A stretch of DNA of 64,000 nt from Streptomyces sp. NBC_00443. Its GTDB lineage: Bacteria > Actinomycetota > Actinomycetes > Streptomycetales > Streptomycetaceae. The DNA lies in the NCBI RefSeq assembly GCF_036014175.1, contig NZ_CP107917.1, forward strand, positions 3,534,001 through 3,598,000. The letters run 5' to 3'. This document shows, piece after piece, positions 36,894 to 47,918 of this stretch (position 1 is the first letter of the stretch; each line of letters opens with the position of its first letter). The position numbers and the translations under genes are program-made. The notes under the pieces were generated by a model, which had not been told where the DNA came from, did not search any database, and worked only from the letters and a program-made list of their open reading frames with translations.

Positions 36894-38732
36894 CTATTTC
36901 GACGCGCCACCGGCACCGGCCGACGAGGCCGGGGGCGGCTTGCCGGCCGACGAGTTGGCCTTGCTGTCCTTGCCGATCGCGATCCCGTTGCCCTGCACGT
37001 TGCCTCCGACGAAGGTCCCGCTGTTGTTGAACACGTTGGTGACCTTCTGCTCGAACTCGGCGACCTCGTACCCGGCGTTCCACAGCGCCTCGCCCACCCC
37101 GCTCGCGATCCGGTCCTGGACGGACTTGAGGTAGCGGGCGATGTCCATCTCCTGGAAGAGGGTCGCCCGGTCGTCCGCGCCCAGTTCCCGCACGGAGGCA
37201 CCGGGCCCGTCGGGCAGCGTGTCCGCGTGGACGTCGGTGAGCTGCCGCCACGTCTGGGCGACCGCGCGGGCGAGGACCCGCAGGGCGTCTCCGGTCGCGG
37301 CCGGGATGCGCAGCAACGCGAAGAGGTAGCGGCCGAGGCCGCCGCGGTGCAGATGCTCGTGCGCCTTCCTGTCGGCGGTGGCGAACAGCGCGTTGACCGG
37401 CGGCAGTACGTGCGGGGCGACCTCGAGCATCAGCATGCCGCCCTGGGTGTGGACTCGGACGAAGACAGTGACGACGATCTCCTCGTCCCACCCGCCGACG
37501 CGCACCCGAAGGAAGTGCCGCCGCTGCTCGCCGCCTTCCTCCACCGCGTCCGTGCGGTGCATCAGATACGTGTCCTTGGTGTACGGGAAGGCCATCCGCC
37601 CCGGCAGCCCTTCCGCGGGCAGGAACACGCACTCGTCCACGACGAGTTCGCGCAGCCGGTCCAGCACGGCGTCGGCGGCCTGCGGGGAGGTGCGCGCCGA
37701 GGGCTCCCGCAACTGCTCCACCAGCGGCTTGATCTTCTCCAGCACCGTGGCGTTGTCGAGCGGCTCCGCGGGCGTGGGGTCGGTCTTCCTGAGCGCGTCG
37801 AGGGGGGAGTCCCCGTCGCCGGCCGTGCGGGGGCGCAGTTCGATCGACAGGGACCACGGTTCGAAGGGCAGTCCCGCGCCGCGGAACGGCTCGGCCTTCG
37901 CGTAGAGGATGAGCGGCGCGTGCTGCTCCTGGCGGATACGCCGGCTCAGTTCGCCGAACCTAGGTGCGGATGCCGACTCGGCCGGGTCGTCGGCGGCGTT
38001 CGGGAAACGCTGCTTGGACAGCTCGCCCGCGATCGTGCGCGCGAACTGGCCCCGCTGTCCCACGCTGAGCAGGGCCAGCAGCAGCGGCAGCGCGAGCAGG
38101 CATGCGGCGGTGAAGCGGTTGGGTTCCGCGAGGGCCGCGTTCAACGGGTCGAAGGGGGTGCCGAAATCGGCGCCGTCCGACGAGTCGAGGAAGCTGTCAC
38201 CCGAACCACCGTAGGAGTCGGACGCGTACTCGTCCGGACCGGCGATGAGCAGCCGGAACAGGGTGACGTAGACGAAGAGCAGGGTGAGACGCCCGTACCA
38301 GCGCAGTACGAAGGCGAGGAGCCGCCGGAACATGGCGAACTGCGGGAACTTCCCGTCGATGTCACGGCTGCCGCCCAGCCGGCGGCCCAGCGCGATCAAC
38401 AGGATCGGCCAGATCACCACGGTGATGTGGAACTTGGTGAGCGCCGCCACGACCACCCACAGGGCGATCATCCCTGCCGACCACGCCACTTCCTGGCGGC
38501 GGGAACGCAGGGCGTGGGCGAGGACGCGGGCCGCGTCGTAGCCGTAGGAGGGCGCGGCGAACCGCTCGCGGTGCACGTACAGTTCGTCGATCACCGCGTC
38601 CCGGTAACCGACGTGCAGATACGTCCCCGCACAGAGCAGCCGGCACGCCTCACTCCGCGCCGGGTCGACCGGACGGCGTGGCCCGGATCTCGGCTCTTGC
38701 CCCCGCTGGGGCGGGAGCTGCGGCTGAGTCAT
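36894..38732 (-). CDS. Large membrane protein ending in the GTFVGGNVQGNGIAIG motif
   Basis: 612 residues, family not recognised. The N-terminal ~75 residues (LCAGTYLHVGYRDAVIDELY ... AARVLAHALRSRR) look like a conserved cytoplasmic module. Membrane segments are visible around 80-115, 145-165 and 205-230, followed by a large soluble part (about 240-560) with two further hydrophobic patches. The last 40 residues carry NNSGTFVGGNVQGNGIAIGK and a Ser/Ala/Gly tail. The motif is shared with the next protein, so the two probably assemble together. It heads the three-gene minus-strand operon. Confidence 0.65.
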   Translation of the reverse strand: MTQPQLPPQRGQEPRSGPRRPVDPARSEACRLLCAGTYLHVGYRDAVIDELYVHRERFAAPSYGYDAARVLAHALRSRRQEVAWSAGMIALWVVVAALTKFHITVVIWPILLIALGRRLGGSRDIDGKFPQFAMFRRLLAFVLRWYGRLTLLFVYVTLFRLLIAGPDEYASDSYGGSGDSFLDSSDGADFGTPFDPLNAALAEPNRFTAACLLALPLLLALLSVGQRGQFARTIAGELSKQRFPNAADDPAESASAPRFGELSRRIRQEQHAPLILYAKAEPFRGAGLPFEPWSLSIELRPRTAGDGDSPLDALRKTDPTPAEPLDNATVLEKIKPLVEQLREPSARTSPQAADAVLDRLRELVVDECVFLPAEGLPGRMAFPYTKDTYLMHRTDAVEEGGEQRRHFLRVRVGGWDEEIVVTVFVRVHTQGGMLMLEVAPHVLPPVNALFATADRKAHEHLHRGGLGRYLFALLRIPAATGDALRVLARAVAQTWRQLTDVHADTLPDGPGASVRELGADDRATLFQEMDIARYLKSVQDRIASGVGEALWNAGYEVAEFEQKVTNVFNNSGTFVGGNVQGNGIAIGKDSKANSSAGKPPPASSAGAGGASK

Positions 38733-38973
38733 GGATCGTCCCCCGATTCAGGAACCAGTCATGGCAGGTTGCCCTGTCATGGCGCAGCCAACTCCCCCAT
38801 CCCGCACAGGAGTTGGCCGCGTCAGGATCGACCAGCATAGGACACAGGTGTGACACGGGTCACCCGAAGCCGCGGTCTCCCTCCTTCCGCTCACGTTTCC
38901 TGCGCAGCGCCTGCACGGGCGTTCGACGACGATGCCGCTGCTTCTGCTGCTGCGAAGAACAAGGAGCGGACGC
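38733..38973. other. Intergenic region upstream of the three-gene operon
   Basis: No convincing reading frame. The segment probably holds the promoter of the 612-residue protein gene; no operator is obvious. Confidence 0.4.
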
Positions 38974-39010
38974 ACCGATCCCCGGGCAGCCGTGCCGCCC
39001 GGGGATCGGT
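38974..39010 (-). terminator. mdh terminator
   Basis: ACCGATCCCCGGGC (38974-38987) and GCCCGGGGATCGGT (38997-39010) form a perfect 14-bp stem with a nine-base loop, 22 bases beyond the mdh stop. Confidence 0.75.
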
Positions 39011-39031
39011 GTGAGTGTCGGCTCGCGCCTG

Positions 39032-40453
<1,422 letters not shown>

Positions 40454-41842
40454 TTACTGCGTGCACCCCTCCTGACCGGCGGCCAGCGTCGCGCAGGCCG
40501 TGGCCTCGCCCGCGTCCTTCACGGCCACCATCGGCGTGTACGCGATGGTGTCGCCGACGGCGGTGATCGTGCCGGTCTCCTTCGTCTTGCCGACCGTCAC
40601 CACCACCTCGTCCCCCTGCGCGGCCTGAGTGATACGGCCCCACGCGGCGCCGCACGTCTCGCTGTAGCGCACCTCGACCACGGCCGTGCCGACGGTCGCG
40701 GTCCTGGCGGTCGTCACGAGGTCACCACTGCACCCCATGCTCTCCGCGTCCTTGCCGGTGCAGGAGTCACCGCTGCACTTGACGCCGGCCGGCAGGTCGG
40801 GGTCGGTCGTCACGGACGGAGAAGGCGAGTTGGCGGCCTCGTCGCCCTTCTGGCCGCGGCCGGCGTCGGTGAAGAAGAACACCGCCGCGATCACGACCAG
40901 CACGCCGACGACCCCCGCGAGGAACATCGTCAGCCGCCGCTTGCCACCGCCACCCCCGGAGGACCCGCCTCCGGGACGGGGGCCCTGCGGGGGCTCGCCG
41001 TACGGCTGGGATGCGCCCTGCACCCAGCCCGACGCGGCGCCGGACGCCCCGGAGGCGGCGAACGCCCCGGACGTCGCGGATAGCCCGGACGCTCCCGACG
41101 GCACCGCCCCCGACGTACGGGCACCCGCCGGTCCCGGACCTCGATACCCCGCCAGTCCCCACGAGTTGCCCCCGGAGTCGGCCCCGCCCTCCAGGACGTC
41201 ACCTCCGCCGGAGTCCCGCACCGGCGAGTCCCGTACCGGGGAATCGCGGACTGGGGAATCCCGGACCGAGTCCCGTACGGAGGAATCCCGCACCGGAGTA
41301 TCGCGAAGCGCGGAGTCCCGCACCGCCGAGTCCCGTACCGCGGAGTCCCGTACCTCCGGCGCCGTCGGCTGTGCGGGCACGGGCGGCACCGTCGGTGCCA
41401 CGCCCGCCGGACCCGCAATGCCGGGCGTCACCGTCGCGCTGCCGCTCTTGCGTGCCGTCCGGCCTGCCTTCGCGCCCCCCTTGGCGCTTGCCGGGGGCGC
41501 CCCGAACTCGCTCAGCGCCGCGCGGGCCTGGGAGATCCGGATGGCCTCCATGGTCATGTCGTGGCGCATCTCCGAACGGCTCCAGGCCCGTTCGGCGAGC
41601 TCCCACATCGTCGTCACGTGAACCGGATTCGTACCCGTGACCTCGGCAAGCGCCACGATCGCGCCCTTGGGCGCGAGCAGCCGCCCGTTCAGATACCGCT
41701 CCCAGGACGTCTTGCTGTATCCCGTGCGGTCGGCCAACGCCGCGATGCTCAGACCGCTGCGGTCCACAAGCCGGCGCAGCTGGCTCGCGAACTCCCTGAC
41801 CTGCGGATCGAGTTCATCCGGCAAAGCCCTCCAACGAGGCAT
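40454..41842 (-). CDS. Membrane-anchored XRE regulator with DUF2690-like ectodomain
   Basis: 462 residues. N-terminal HTH (LVDRSGLSIAALADRTGYSK, then SWERYLNGR) at 25-55. A helical segment follows, then an Ala/Pro linker with ten VRDSx-type pentapeptides (about 164-212), a Gly/Ser/Ala-rich stretch, one TM helix (RLTMFLAGVVGVLVVIAAVFFF) and an extracellular Cys-rich domain (MGCSGDLVTTARTATVGTAV, then VEVRYSETCGAAWGRIT) resembling DUF2690. The architecture suggests a regulator that couples outside conditions to transcription. A shorter paralogue lies upstream at 42264. Confidence 0.8.
   Translation of the reverse strand: MPRWRALPDELDPQVREFASQLRRLVDRSGLSIAALADRTGYSKTSWERYLNGRLLAPKGAIVALAEVTGTNPVHVTTMWELAERAWSRSEMRHDMTMEAIRISQARAALSEFGAPPASAKGGAKAGRTARKSGSATVTPGIAGPAGVAPTVPPVPAQPTAPEVRDSAVRDSAVRDSALRDTPVRDSSVRDSVRDSPVRDSPVRDSPVRDSGGGDVLEGGADSGGNSWGLAGYRGPGPAGARTSGAVPSGASGLSATSGAFAASGASGAASGWVQGASQPYGEPPQGPRPGGGSSGGGGGKRRLTMFLAGVVGVLVVIAAVFFFTDAGRGQKGDEAANSPSPSVTTDPDLPAGVKCSGDSCTGKDAESMGCSGDLVTTARTATVGTAVVEVRYSETCGAAWGRITQAAQGDEVVVTVGKTKETGTITAVGDTIAYTPMVAVKDAGEATACATLAAGQEGCTQ
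41207..41353 (-). repeat. Ten-copy 15-bp coding minisatellite (VRDSP)
   Basis: Within the HTH/DUF2690 gene, 15-base units encode VRDSA x3, LRDTP, VRDSS, VRDS (one codon short), VRDSP x3 and VRDSG. The array lies between the DNA-binding and membrane parts, so copy number would change only linker length. Confidence 0.85.
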
Positions 41843-42263
41843 TGCTTCCCCCTCTTCCCCCCGGTTCGTGCTGGTGTTTCTCGCGTTCCCCCGCGCGTGG
41901 TGCCCTCTGCCGAGTCCCCGATGTGGCTACCCACAGGGATGCGCCCAGTAAGGATCTCAGTTCCCGGGGTGGGGGCGCACGGGAGCATTGGGACCGTGGG
42001 CGTGCACCGTTGCACGCCCGTCGAATGGCGTCCAGTGTTCCACCGGCGACCCTCCTCGGCCGACGCAACCCTGGTAGTAAGCCCTTGCCAACACGTGGGA
42101 CGACCCCGGTGCGTCCCGGACGACCACGCTAGCCCGCCCGTTGAACGACTTCCTTGCAAATGCGCGAACTTGTCAACACATCGACACACAGAAAGCACAT
42201 AAACGATCACGCCCGTCACGGGCGCTGTATTCGGGCAAGTCAGACGCGGCAGTCCCACCGGGC
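41843..42263. other. Intergenic region between the two HTH genes
   Basis: 421 bases without a convincing gene. The part near 42160-42210 is unusually AT-rich (GAACTTGTCAACACATCGAC) and probably contains a promoter. A short CGCCCGT/ACGGGCG inverted repeat at 42210-42224 is a weak terminator candidate for the gene ending at 42264. Confidence 0.45.
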
Positions 42264-42773
42264 TCACCCCAGCGCAAGGGCCCCGATCAGCGCTGTCAGC
42301 ACCAGCACCACGGCGAGCGCGACGGCGGCCATCAGCAACCGGCTCGACGACGGCTCCGGTTCCTTCGGCGGCGCGTCCCACCACGGCAGGGTGGGGTCGT
42401 CCTCGTAGTCCTCACGCACCTCGCGGGCCTCGTCCGCCTCACGCGGCCCGTGCATCCCGTGTGCCCGGGGCTCCGGCTTCGTCGGCATCACCGCAGGCTT
42501 CGGCCATGCCTGCACGGCCAGTTCCCACCGCACCCCGAAGCGCTCCGCCTCGTCCCTGCCAGTGCCCGCCACCCGGCACAGCGCGATGACCGCCTGCCGG
42601 GGCGGGGGCTGGGTGGCGTTGAGGTAGCGCTGCCAGGAGGACTTGCTGTACGCGGTGCGCGCGCCCAGCGCGACCAGGCTCAGGCCCGTGCGGTCCTTGA
42701 GCTGCCGCAACTGCTCCACGAAGTGCCGCACCTCCGGCGGCAGATCGTCGGGCAGCGGCTGCCACGCACCCAT
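42264..42773 (-). CDS. Membrane-anchored XRE-type regulator, short paralogue
   Basis: 169 residues. The HTH part (PDDLPPEVRHFVEQLRQLKD, GLSLVALGARTAYSK, SWQRYLNA) parallels the longer neighbour almost position by position. A helical segment and an acidic/Pro linker follow, and the protein ends in one TM helix (LLMAAVALAVVLVLTALIGALAL) with no ectodomain. It is either a truncated duplicate or an anchored repressor. It is on the same strand as the longer paralogue, 421 bases away. Confidence 0.75.
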   Translation of the reverse strand: MGAWQPLPDDLPPEVRHFVEQLRQLKDRTGLSLVALGARTAYSKSSWQRYLNATQPPPRQAVIALCRVAGTGRDEAERFGVRWELAVQAWPKPAVMPTKPEPRAHGMHGPREADEAREVREDYEDDPTLPWWDAPPKEPEPSSSRLLMAAVALAVVLVLTALIGALALG

Positions 42774-42924
42774 CGCTCACCTCCGAACCAGATCCGATCG
42801 GGTGACGACACCGGGCGGCGCATTGGTTCCCGATGTGCTGCGACGTAGCGGAACGGTCACTTCCGTGCCACAGCGCACTGACAGGCGTTGAACAGCACCT
42901 TCGACGTGCCCGAGGGTTGACGCA

Positions 42925-42968
42925 GACGGCGGCCCGTCCTTCCTCGGGGGAGAGGACGGGCCGCCGTC
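42925..42968 (-). terminator. Terminator after folD-DUF3017
   Basis: GACGGCGGCCCGTCC (42925-42939) and GGACGGGCCGCCGTC (42954-42968) make a perfect 15-bp stem with a 14-base loop, 29 bases past the DUF3017 stop. Confidence 0.75.
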
Positions 42969-42997
42969 GCACGCAGTGGCTTTCGGGCCGGGAGGCC

Positions 42998-43492
42998 TCA
43001 GCTGTCCACCGTGAAATGCAGGGCGTCCTTCAGGAACGGCAGCTTCAGCCACGGGTCCGGCTGCGCCATCAACGCCAGCAGCACGATCACGAGGCCCAGC
43101 ACGCCGTACGTCACCATGTCCGTGAAGCGGGAGCGTACGGCGAGCATGCCGACGCTCGGCAGGAGCCACCGCAGCACCGCGCCGACCAGCAGGGCGCTGC
43201 CGATCACCAGGGTGCCGACCCGGAACACGTCGAGCGCGGTGATCAGCAGACCCACCGCGACCATGCCCAGCACCAGCAGGACCGGCCACTGCCGGGCGGG
43301 CGCCGGGGCGTCACCGGCAGCGGCGCGGCCGCCGCCCTCGGGACGTGCCGTGTCCTTGGTGAACAGCGGGAAGCGGCGGGTGGTGCGCCGGGGCGTGCCC
43401 TCCGCGTCCGGTGCGCTCACCGGATCCCGGACCTCGATCTCCTCGACGTCCTCGGTTTCCTGCGTCTTGCCGACGCCGCCCTCAGCCGACAC
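42998..43492 (-). CDS. DUF3017 membrane protein
   Basis: 164 residues: an acidic then basic cytoplasmic N-terminus (about 65 residues) and three TM helices ([58 protein letters not shown]). In actinobacteria DUF3017 genes commonly follow folD; function is unknown. GTG 43492 lies inside the end of folD (11-base overlap), so translation is coupled. Confidence 0.82.
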   Translation of the reverse strand: MSAEGGVGKTQETEDVEEIEVRDPVSAPDAEGTPRRTTRRFPLFTKDTARPEGGGRAAAGDAPAPARQWPVLLVLGMVAVGLLITALDVFRVGTLVIGSALLVGAVLRWLLPSVGMLAVRSRFTDMVTYGVLGLVIVLLALMAQPDPWLKLPFLKDALHFTVDS

Positions 43493-44336
43493 TGCGCTCC
43501 GCCGCCTCGACCACGTTGACCAGCAGCTGCGCCCGCGTCATCGGGCCCACACCACCGGGGTTGGGGGAGATCCAGCCGGCCACCTCGGCGACGCCGGGGT
43601 GGACGTCGCCCACGATCTTGCCCTCGGCGCTGCGCGAGACACCGACGTCGAGGACGGCGGCGCCGGGCTTCACGTCCTCGGGGCGGATCAGGTGGGCGGA
43701 GCCCGCGGCGGCGATGATGATGTCCGCGCGCTTCAGGTGTGCGGACAGGTCCCGCGTGCCGGTGTGGCACTGGGTCACCGTCGCGTTCTCGCTGCGCCGG
43801 GTCAGCAGCAGCGGCATCGGACGGCCGATGGTCACGCCGCGGCCGACGACCACGACCTCGGCGCCCTTGATCTCGACGCCGTAGCGGCGCAGGAGGGTGA
43901 GGACGCCGTTGGGGGTGCAGGGCAGCGGGGCCGGCTCATTGAGGACGAGGCGCCCGAGGTTCATCGGGTGGAGGCCGTCGGCGTCCTTGTCCGGGTCCAT
44001 GAGCTCCAGGATCCGGTTCTCGTCGATGCCCTTGGGCAGCGGCAGCTGGACGATGTAGCCGGTGCAGGCCGGGTCCTCGTTCAGCTCGCGGACGACCGCC
44101 TCGATCTCCTCCTGCGTGGCCGTGGCAGGCAGCTCGCGCTGGATGGAGGCGATGCCGACCTGGGCGCAGTCGCGGTGCTTGCCGGCGACGTACTTCTGGC
44201 TGCCGGGGTCCTCCCCGACCAGGATCGTGCCGAGGCCGGGCGTGCTGCCCTTCTCCTTCAGCGCCGCCACGCGGGCGGTCAGATCGGACTTGATCGCGGC
44301 TGCGGTGGCCTTGCCATCGAGAATCTTGGCGGTCAT
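43482..44336 (-). CDS. folD: Bifunctional methylenetetrahydrofolate dehydrogenase/cyclohydrolase
   Basis: 284 residues, NADP-dependent; interconverts 5,10-methylene-, methenyl- and 10-formyl-tetrahydrofolate in the cytosol. Signatures are [14 protein letters not shown] with the catalytic lysine, [35 protein letters not shown] and [14 protein letters not shown] near the end. The ATG at 44336 has GGAGG nine bases upstream. It supplies one-carbon units used by purN and purH in this window. No ZTP aptamer is visible in its leader. Confidence 0.95.
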   Translation of the reverse strand: MTAKILDGKATAAAIKSDLTARVAALKEKGSTPGLGTILVGEDPGSQKYVAGKHRDCAQVGIASIQRELPATATQEEIEAVVRELNEDPACTGYIVQLPLPKGIDENRILELMDPDKDADGLHPMNLGRLVLNEPAPLPCTPNGVLTLLRRYGVEIKGAEVVVVGRGVTIGRPMPLLLTRRSENATVTQCHTGTRDLSAHLKRADIIIAAAGSAHLIRPEDVKPGAAVLDVGVSRSAEGKIVGDVHPGVAEVAGWISPNPGGVGPMTRAQLLVNVVEAAERSVG

Positions 44337-44592
44337 GGCCCCCATCCTCCCGGATGACGCCCTCGGTGTTCCAATCGGATGCCCGGCCCGTGACGCACAT
44401 CGCCCTTGCAAGATCCCGAAGATTGCATCTGCACAACAGGTTCCGCCTCAGACTGGACAAAATCGCACGGTACCTAGAACGATGAACGGCGCAGTTTCGC
44501 GGAACATGTTCGGGGGGCAAAACCGCTCAAATCGTGAAGTTCCTCCGCGCAATGCCGCATCGTCCCCGCATTCGCAACGGAGGAATCCGGCC

Positions 44593-45312
44593 ATGAGTTT
44601 CGGCTCGCCCAACCCGCCTTACGGTCAGCCGCAGGACCCGAATCAGGGCTACGGGTACCCCCAGCAAGGACAGCAGCCCGGTTACCCCCAGCCGGGCCAG
44701 CCCCCCTACCCGCAGGGCGGGGCCGGTTACGGCTACCCGCAGTCGCCGCAGGGCGTGCCCCCGCAGGGCGGGGCCGGTTACGGCTATCCGCAGCAGCCGG
44801 GTTACCCCGGCGGTCCGGGCATGCCTCCCCGCGTGGCATCCATGGGCCGCCGCTTCGGTGCGCGGCTGATCGACGGGGTGGCGTTCACCGTCATCTACAT
44901 CATCCTCGCCGCCGTCGGTGTCGCGGGCTCCTTCAACGCGGCCAACGACTGTGACCCCAACGCCGTCGACTACAGCACCTGCGTGAACGACGCCAGCTCC
45001 GACATCGTGGCCTCGATCGGTGCCGTGGTCGGTGTCTTCGCGGTGATCGGCCTGCTCTACGAGTGGCTGATGGTCGGCCTGGTGGGTGCCACCCTCGGCA
45101 AGATGGCCGTCGGCCTGCGGGTCGTGAAGGCCGACACCGGCCAGAAGCCCGGCCTGGGCTCCTCGTTCATCCGCTGGATCATCCCGATCGTCGGCAGCCT
45201 GGCCTGCGGCATCGGCCAGCTCCTCGTCTACCTGTCCCCGTTCTGGGACAAGTCGGGCCGCCAGCAGGGCTGGCACGACAAGGCCGCGAGCACCATGGTC
45301 GTACAGAACTGA
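44593..45312 (+). CDS. RDD family membrane protein
   Basis: 239 residues: a Pro/Gly/Gln/Tyr-rich cytoplasmic N-terminus with YGYPQ-like repeats (about 1-75), then an RDD domain with [15 protein letters not shown] in TM1, two further TM helices, [16 protein letters not shown] and the C-terminal [14 protein letters not shown] proteins are possibly ion transporters or helpers of membrane complexes. GGAGGAA eight bases before ATG 44593. Confidence 0.85.
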   Translation: MSFGSPNPPYGQPQDPNQGYGYPQQGQQPGYPQPGQPPYPQGGAGYGYPQSPQGVPPQGGAGYGYPQQPGYPGGPGMPPRVASMGRRFGARLIDGVAFTVIYIILAAVGVAGSFNAANDCDPNAVDYSTCVNDASSDIVASIGAVVGVFAVIGLLYEWLMVGLVGATLGKMAVGLRVVKADTGQKPGLGSSFIRWIIPIVGSLACGIGQLLVYLSPFWDKSGRQQGWHDKAASTMVVQN

Positions 45313-45454
45313 CCTCACCCGAGGTTTCGCCGGGCGGGACTCACTTCACGCCAAACACAGCCGATGGCCGTGTCTCACTCGTACGAGGGGGGCACGGCCT
45401 CGCTGCGTCGCCCTACTCTGACGTGGGTAGCCGTCAGGCACGGGGAGACGCACC

Positions 45455-46243
45455 TTGTACAGCATCATCGTGGTACCTCCGCCGACCACGGAGGACGAGA
45501 CCGACCGCACCCAGCTCCGGCTGGCGCCCGGCGAGCGGCTCGGCTTCGGCCGTTCCGCCTCCGACAACGACCTCACGATCGCGCACGACGGGGTGTCCCG
45601 CAGAGCCGGTGAGATCACCGCGCAGGGCGCCTTCTGGATACTGAGCAACCTCAGCCGGGAGCAGACGTACGTCGTGGAGAACCCGGAGGGCGCGGGCGAG
45701 CACATCAAGGTGGGGCCGGGGCGTCTCGACGCGCCGATCCCCTTCGAGTTCTCGCGGATCGTGCTGCCGGCGGCCGGCGATCTGCTGCCGATCGAGGTGT
45801 GGGCGCCGCGCCACGACTACCTCAGCTCCGAGGGCGGCCTGGACGGCGCGACCACCGCTCCCGCGTTCTCGGTCGACCGCACCAAGCGCTACTTCGCGGT
45901 CCTGGCCGCCCTGTGCGAGCCCCGGCTGCGCGGCGAACCGCACGCCCCCCTGCCCACGGTCGACCAGGTCGTGGACCGGCTGCGCCCCAACTGGCCCGCC
46001 GCGTCCCGCACTTCCGTCCAGTGGAACATCGACTACCTCGCCGTGAAGCTGCGGCTCAAACCCGGCCCGGAGACCGCGGACACGGGTCCGCGGCTCAACG
46101 GCAAGAAGGAGTCGCTGGTCTCGCTGGCGCTCCGGTTCGACCTGGTGCGGGAGGACGATCTCGTCGTCCTGCACGAGTCGTCGCCGTCCGTTCCGTCGCT
46201 CTCGGCTTCGTCCGCGCCGGCGCCCGGCCGGGTGGCCCGGTGA
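45455..46243 (+). CDS. FHA-like protein of module 1
   Basis: 262 residues. The first ~110 residues resemble a forkhead-associated fold (LGFGRSASDNDLTIAHDGVS, EITAQGAFWILSNLS), though the His of the usual SxxH phosphothreonine site is not in place (SRRAGEI). The C-terminal half (RTKRYFAVLAALCEPRLRG ... WNIDYLAVKLRLKPG ... GKKESLVSLALRFDLV) looks like a winged-helix or effector domain. It is coupled by a GTGA overlap to the kinase downstream. The start is TTG 45455 with GGGGAG about seven bases upstream, a rare codon. A close paralogue is at 49345. Confidence 0.75.
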   Translation: MYSIIVVPPPTTEDETDRTQLRLAPGERLGFGRSASDNDLTIAHDGVSRRAGEITAQGAFWILSNLSREQTYVVENPEGAGEHIKVGPGRLDAPIPFEFSRIVLPAAGDLLPIEVWAPRHDYLSSEGGLDGATTAPAFSVDRTKRYFAVLAALCEPRLRGEPHAPLPTVDQVVDRLRPNWPAASRTSVQWNIDYLAVKLRLKPGPETADTGPRLNGKKESLVSLALRFDLVREDDLVVLHESSPSVPSLSASSAPAPGRVAR

Positions 46244-47823
46244 CCGAGCCGTATGCCGTGCCGGTGCCGAAGGGGTACCGGGTGGGCGGCTGGGAGGTGC
46301 GGGAGCCGATCGCCACGGGGGCGTTCGGGAGTGTGTACGAGGGCAGGCGCGTCGGAGACGACGAGGCCCTGCCGAAGACGGTCGCCCTGAAGTTCCTGCC
46401 CACCGGCACCGGCACCCCCCGCCAACTCACTCACCTGCGCGAACTCATCGAGCGCGAGGTCGAGTTGCACCGCCGGCTGAAGCAGCCACGGCTGATCCGG
46501 ATGTACGACACCCTCACCGTCGACGACCCGGCCCGTCCAGCCCTCGACGGCGCCACGATCCTCGTACTGGAGAAGGCGCAGGGCTCCCTGTCCGCGCTGC
46601 TCTCGGCGGAGCCGCGTCCCGGCTCCGGTCCCGTCCTGCTCGCGCAGATCTGCGAGGGGCTGGCGCAGCTGCATCACGCGGGCTGGGTGCACGGGGACCT
46701 GAAGCCGGCCAACGTGCTGCTGATGAGGGACGGTTCGGCCCGGCTCGCCGACTTCAACATGGCGGCGGAGCTGGAGGGCACGCACGCGTACACGCCCGCC
46801 TTCTCGACGCCCGACTACACGCCGCCGGAGCTGCTCTGGTCGGAGATCGGCGAGCGGGGCCGCCGTATCCGGCCGTCGGCCGACGTCTGGGCGTTCGGTG
46901 TCCTGGCCCATCTGGTCCTCACCGGCTCCTTCCCGCTGCCCGGCGCCACCCCGTCGACCCGCCGCGACGCTGCCGCCGCCTACGCGCGCGGCACCGACGA
47001 ACTGCGCCTGTCGCCCGAACTCCCGGACATCTGGCGGGAGATCGTGCGGGACTGTCTGACCCGTACACACGGCGACCGGATCGGCACCCAGGCGCTGCTG
47101 CGGCGGGTGGGCGCCGCGGCGGGCACGGGCAGCTCGCCGCGCCTGCCGCGGGCACTCCTGCCCCGCCGGCGCTCCCGCCGTACGACGATCCTGACCGCCG
47201 CGACCGCCGTGGTGGCGGTGGCAGCCCTCGGCTACGGCGTCAGCAACTGGGCGGACACCGGCGCCGACGGGGGTGGAAGCGGGGCCGGCGGGCCGGGGCG
47301 TGAGAGCACGAGGGTCACGGCCGCCACGTACGGCGCCTCCGAACTCCGTACCGACAAGGGCGTCCCGGTGGCCTACCGCCGCCTCATCGTCGACTCCGCC
47401 CACGACTGCGTCCGGCCCGAGGTCACCCCCGCGCTGATCGCAGCCCTGCTGAAGGCGGAGAGCAACTTCGACCCGGACCTCTCCGACCCGTCCGTGGGCA
47501 AGGAGGGCGAGTACGGCATCGCCCGCTGGACGCCGAGTCTGCTGCGCTGGTGGATCCGCGCGGACGGTGTCCCCGCGACGGAAACCCCCAAGCCTCCCCT
47601 CACGCCGGCCCAGTCCATCCCCGCCGTGGGCCGCTACCTCTGCTACATGGAGCCGCTTCTGAACCGGACCGGCCTGTCCGGCGACCGTCAGGTGCTGCTG
47701 GCCGCCGCCTACCGCACCTCGACCAAGGTCGTGAACAACGCGGGCGGCGTTCCCCCGAAGTACCGCGACTACGCCACCCGCGTCGCTCACTACCTCAAGG
47801 AGTACACGCCGCCCGCGAAGTAG
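46240..47823 (+). CDS. Transmembrane Ser/Thr kinase-like protein with lytic-transglycosylase-like ectodomain
   Basis: 527 residues. The kinase domain (about 15-295) has a Gly loop ATGAFGSVYEGR, Lys in VALKFLPTG, HGDLKPANVLL in place of HRDxKxxN, and DFNMA in place of DFG, so it is atypical. One TM helix (TILTAATAVVAVAALGYGV) follows. The outer domain has LIAALLKAESNFDPDLSDPS and EYGIARWTPSLLRWW, matching the SLT/lysozyme-like fold with E407 (47458-47460) at the catalytic Glu position. It may sense or cut peptidoglycan. Its start overlaps the FHA gene stop (GTGA). The kinase domain is nearly the same as that at 50082, but the ectodomain is not. Confidence 0.82.
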   Translation: MTEPYAVPVPKGYRVGGWEVREPIATGAFGSVYEGRRVGDDEALPKTVALKFLPTGTGTPRQLTHLRELIEREVELHRRLKQPRLIRMYDTLTVDDPARPALDGATILVLEKAQGSLSALLSAEPRPGSGPVLLAQICEGLAQLHHAGWVHGDLKPANVLLMRDGSARLADFNMAAELEGTHAYTPAFSTPDYTPPELLWSEIGERGRRIRPSADVWAFGVLAHLVLTGSFPLPGATPSTRRDAAAAYARGTDELRLSPELPDIWREIVRDCLTRTHGDRIGTQALLRRVGAAAGTGSSPRLPRALLPRRRSRRTTILTAATAVVAVAALGYGVSNWADTGADGGGSGAGGPGRESTRVTAATYGASELRTDKGVPVAYRRLIVDSAHDCVRPEVTPALIAALLKAESNFDPDLSDPSVGKEGEYGIARWTPSLLRWWIRADGVPATETPKPPLTPAQSIPAVGRYLCYMEPLLNRTGLSGDRQVLLAAAYRTSTKVVNNAGGVPPKYRDYATRVAHYLKEYTPPAK

Positions 47824-47918
47824 GGACCCTGAGAGTTCTCAGGTACCGCTCGTGGCCGGTCGGCGCCATGGTGTTGCTGTCCACCAACGGGGGTGGCAAT
47901 TCCGGAGGGACACCGACC

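Noticed and set aside
44341..44592. Possible second ZTP riboswitch before folD
   Set aside because: The conserved CGTGACTGGCG and CGCCTGGGC blocks are not present on either strand.
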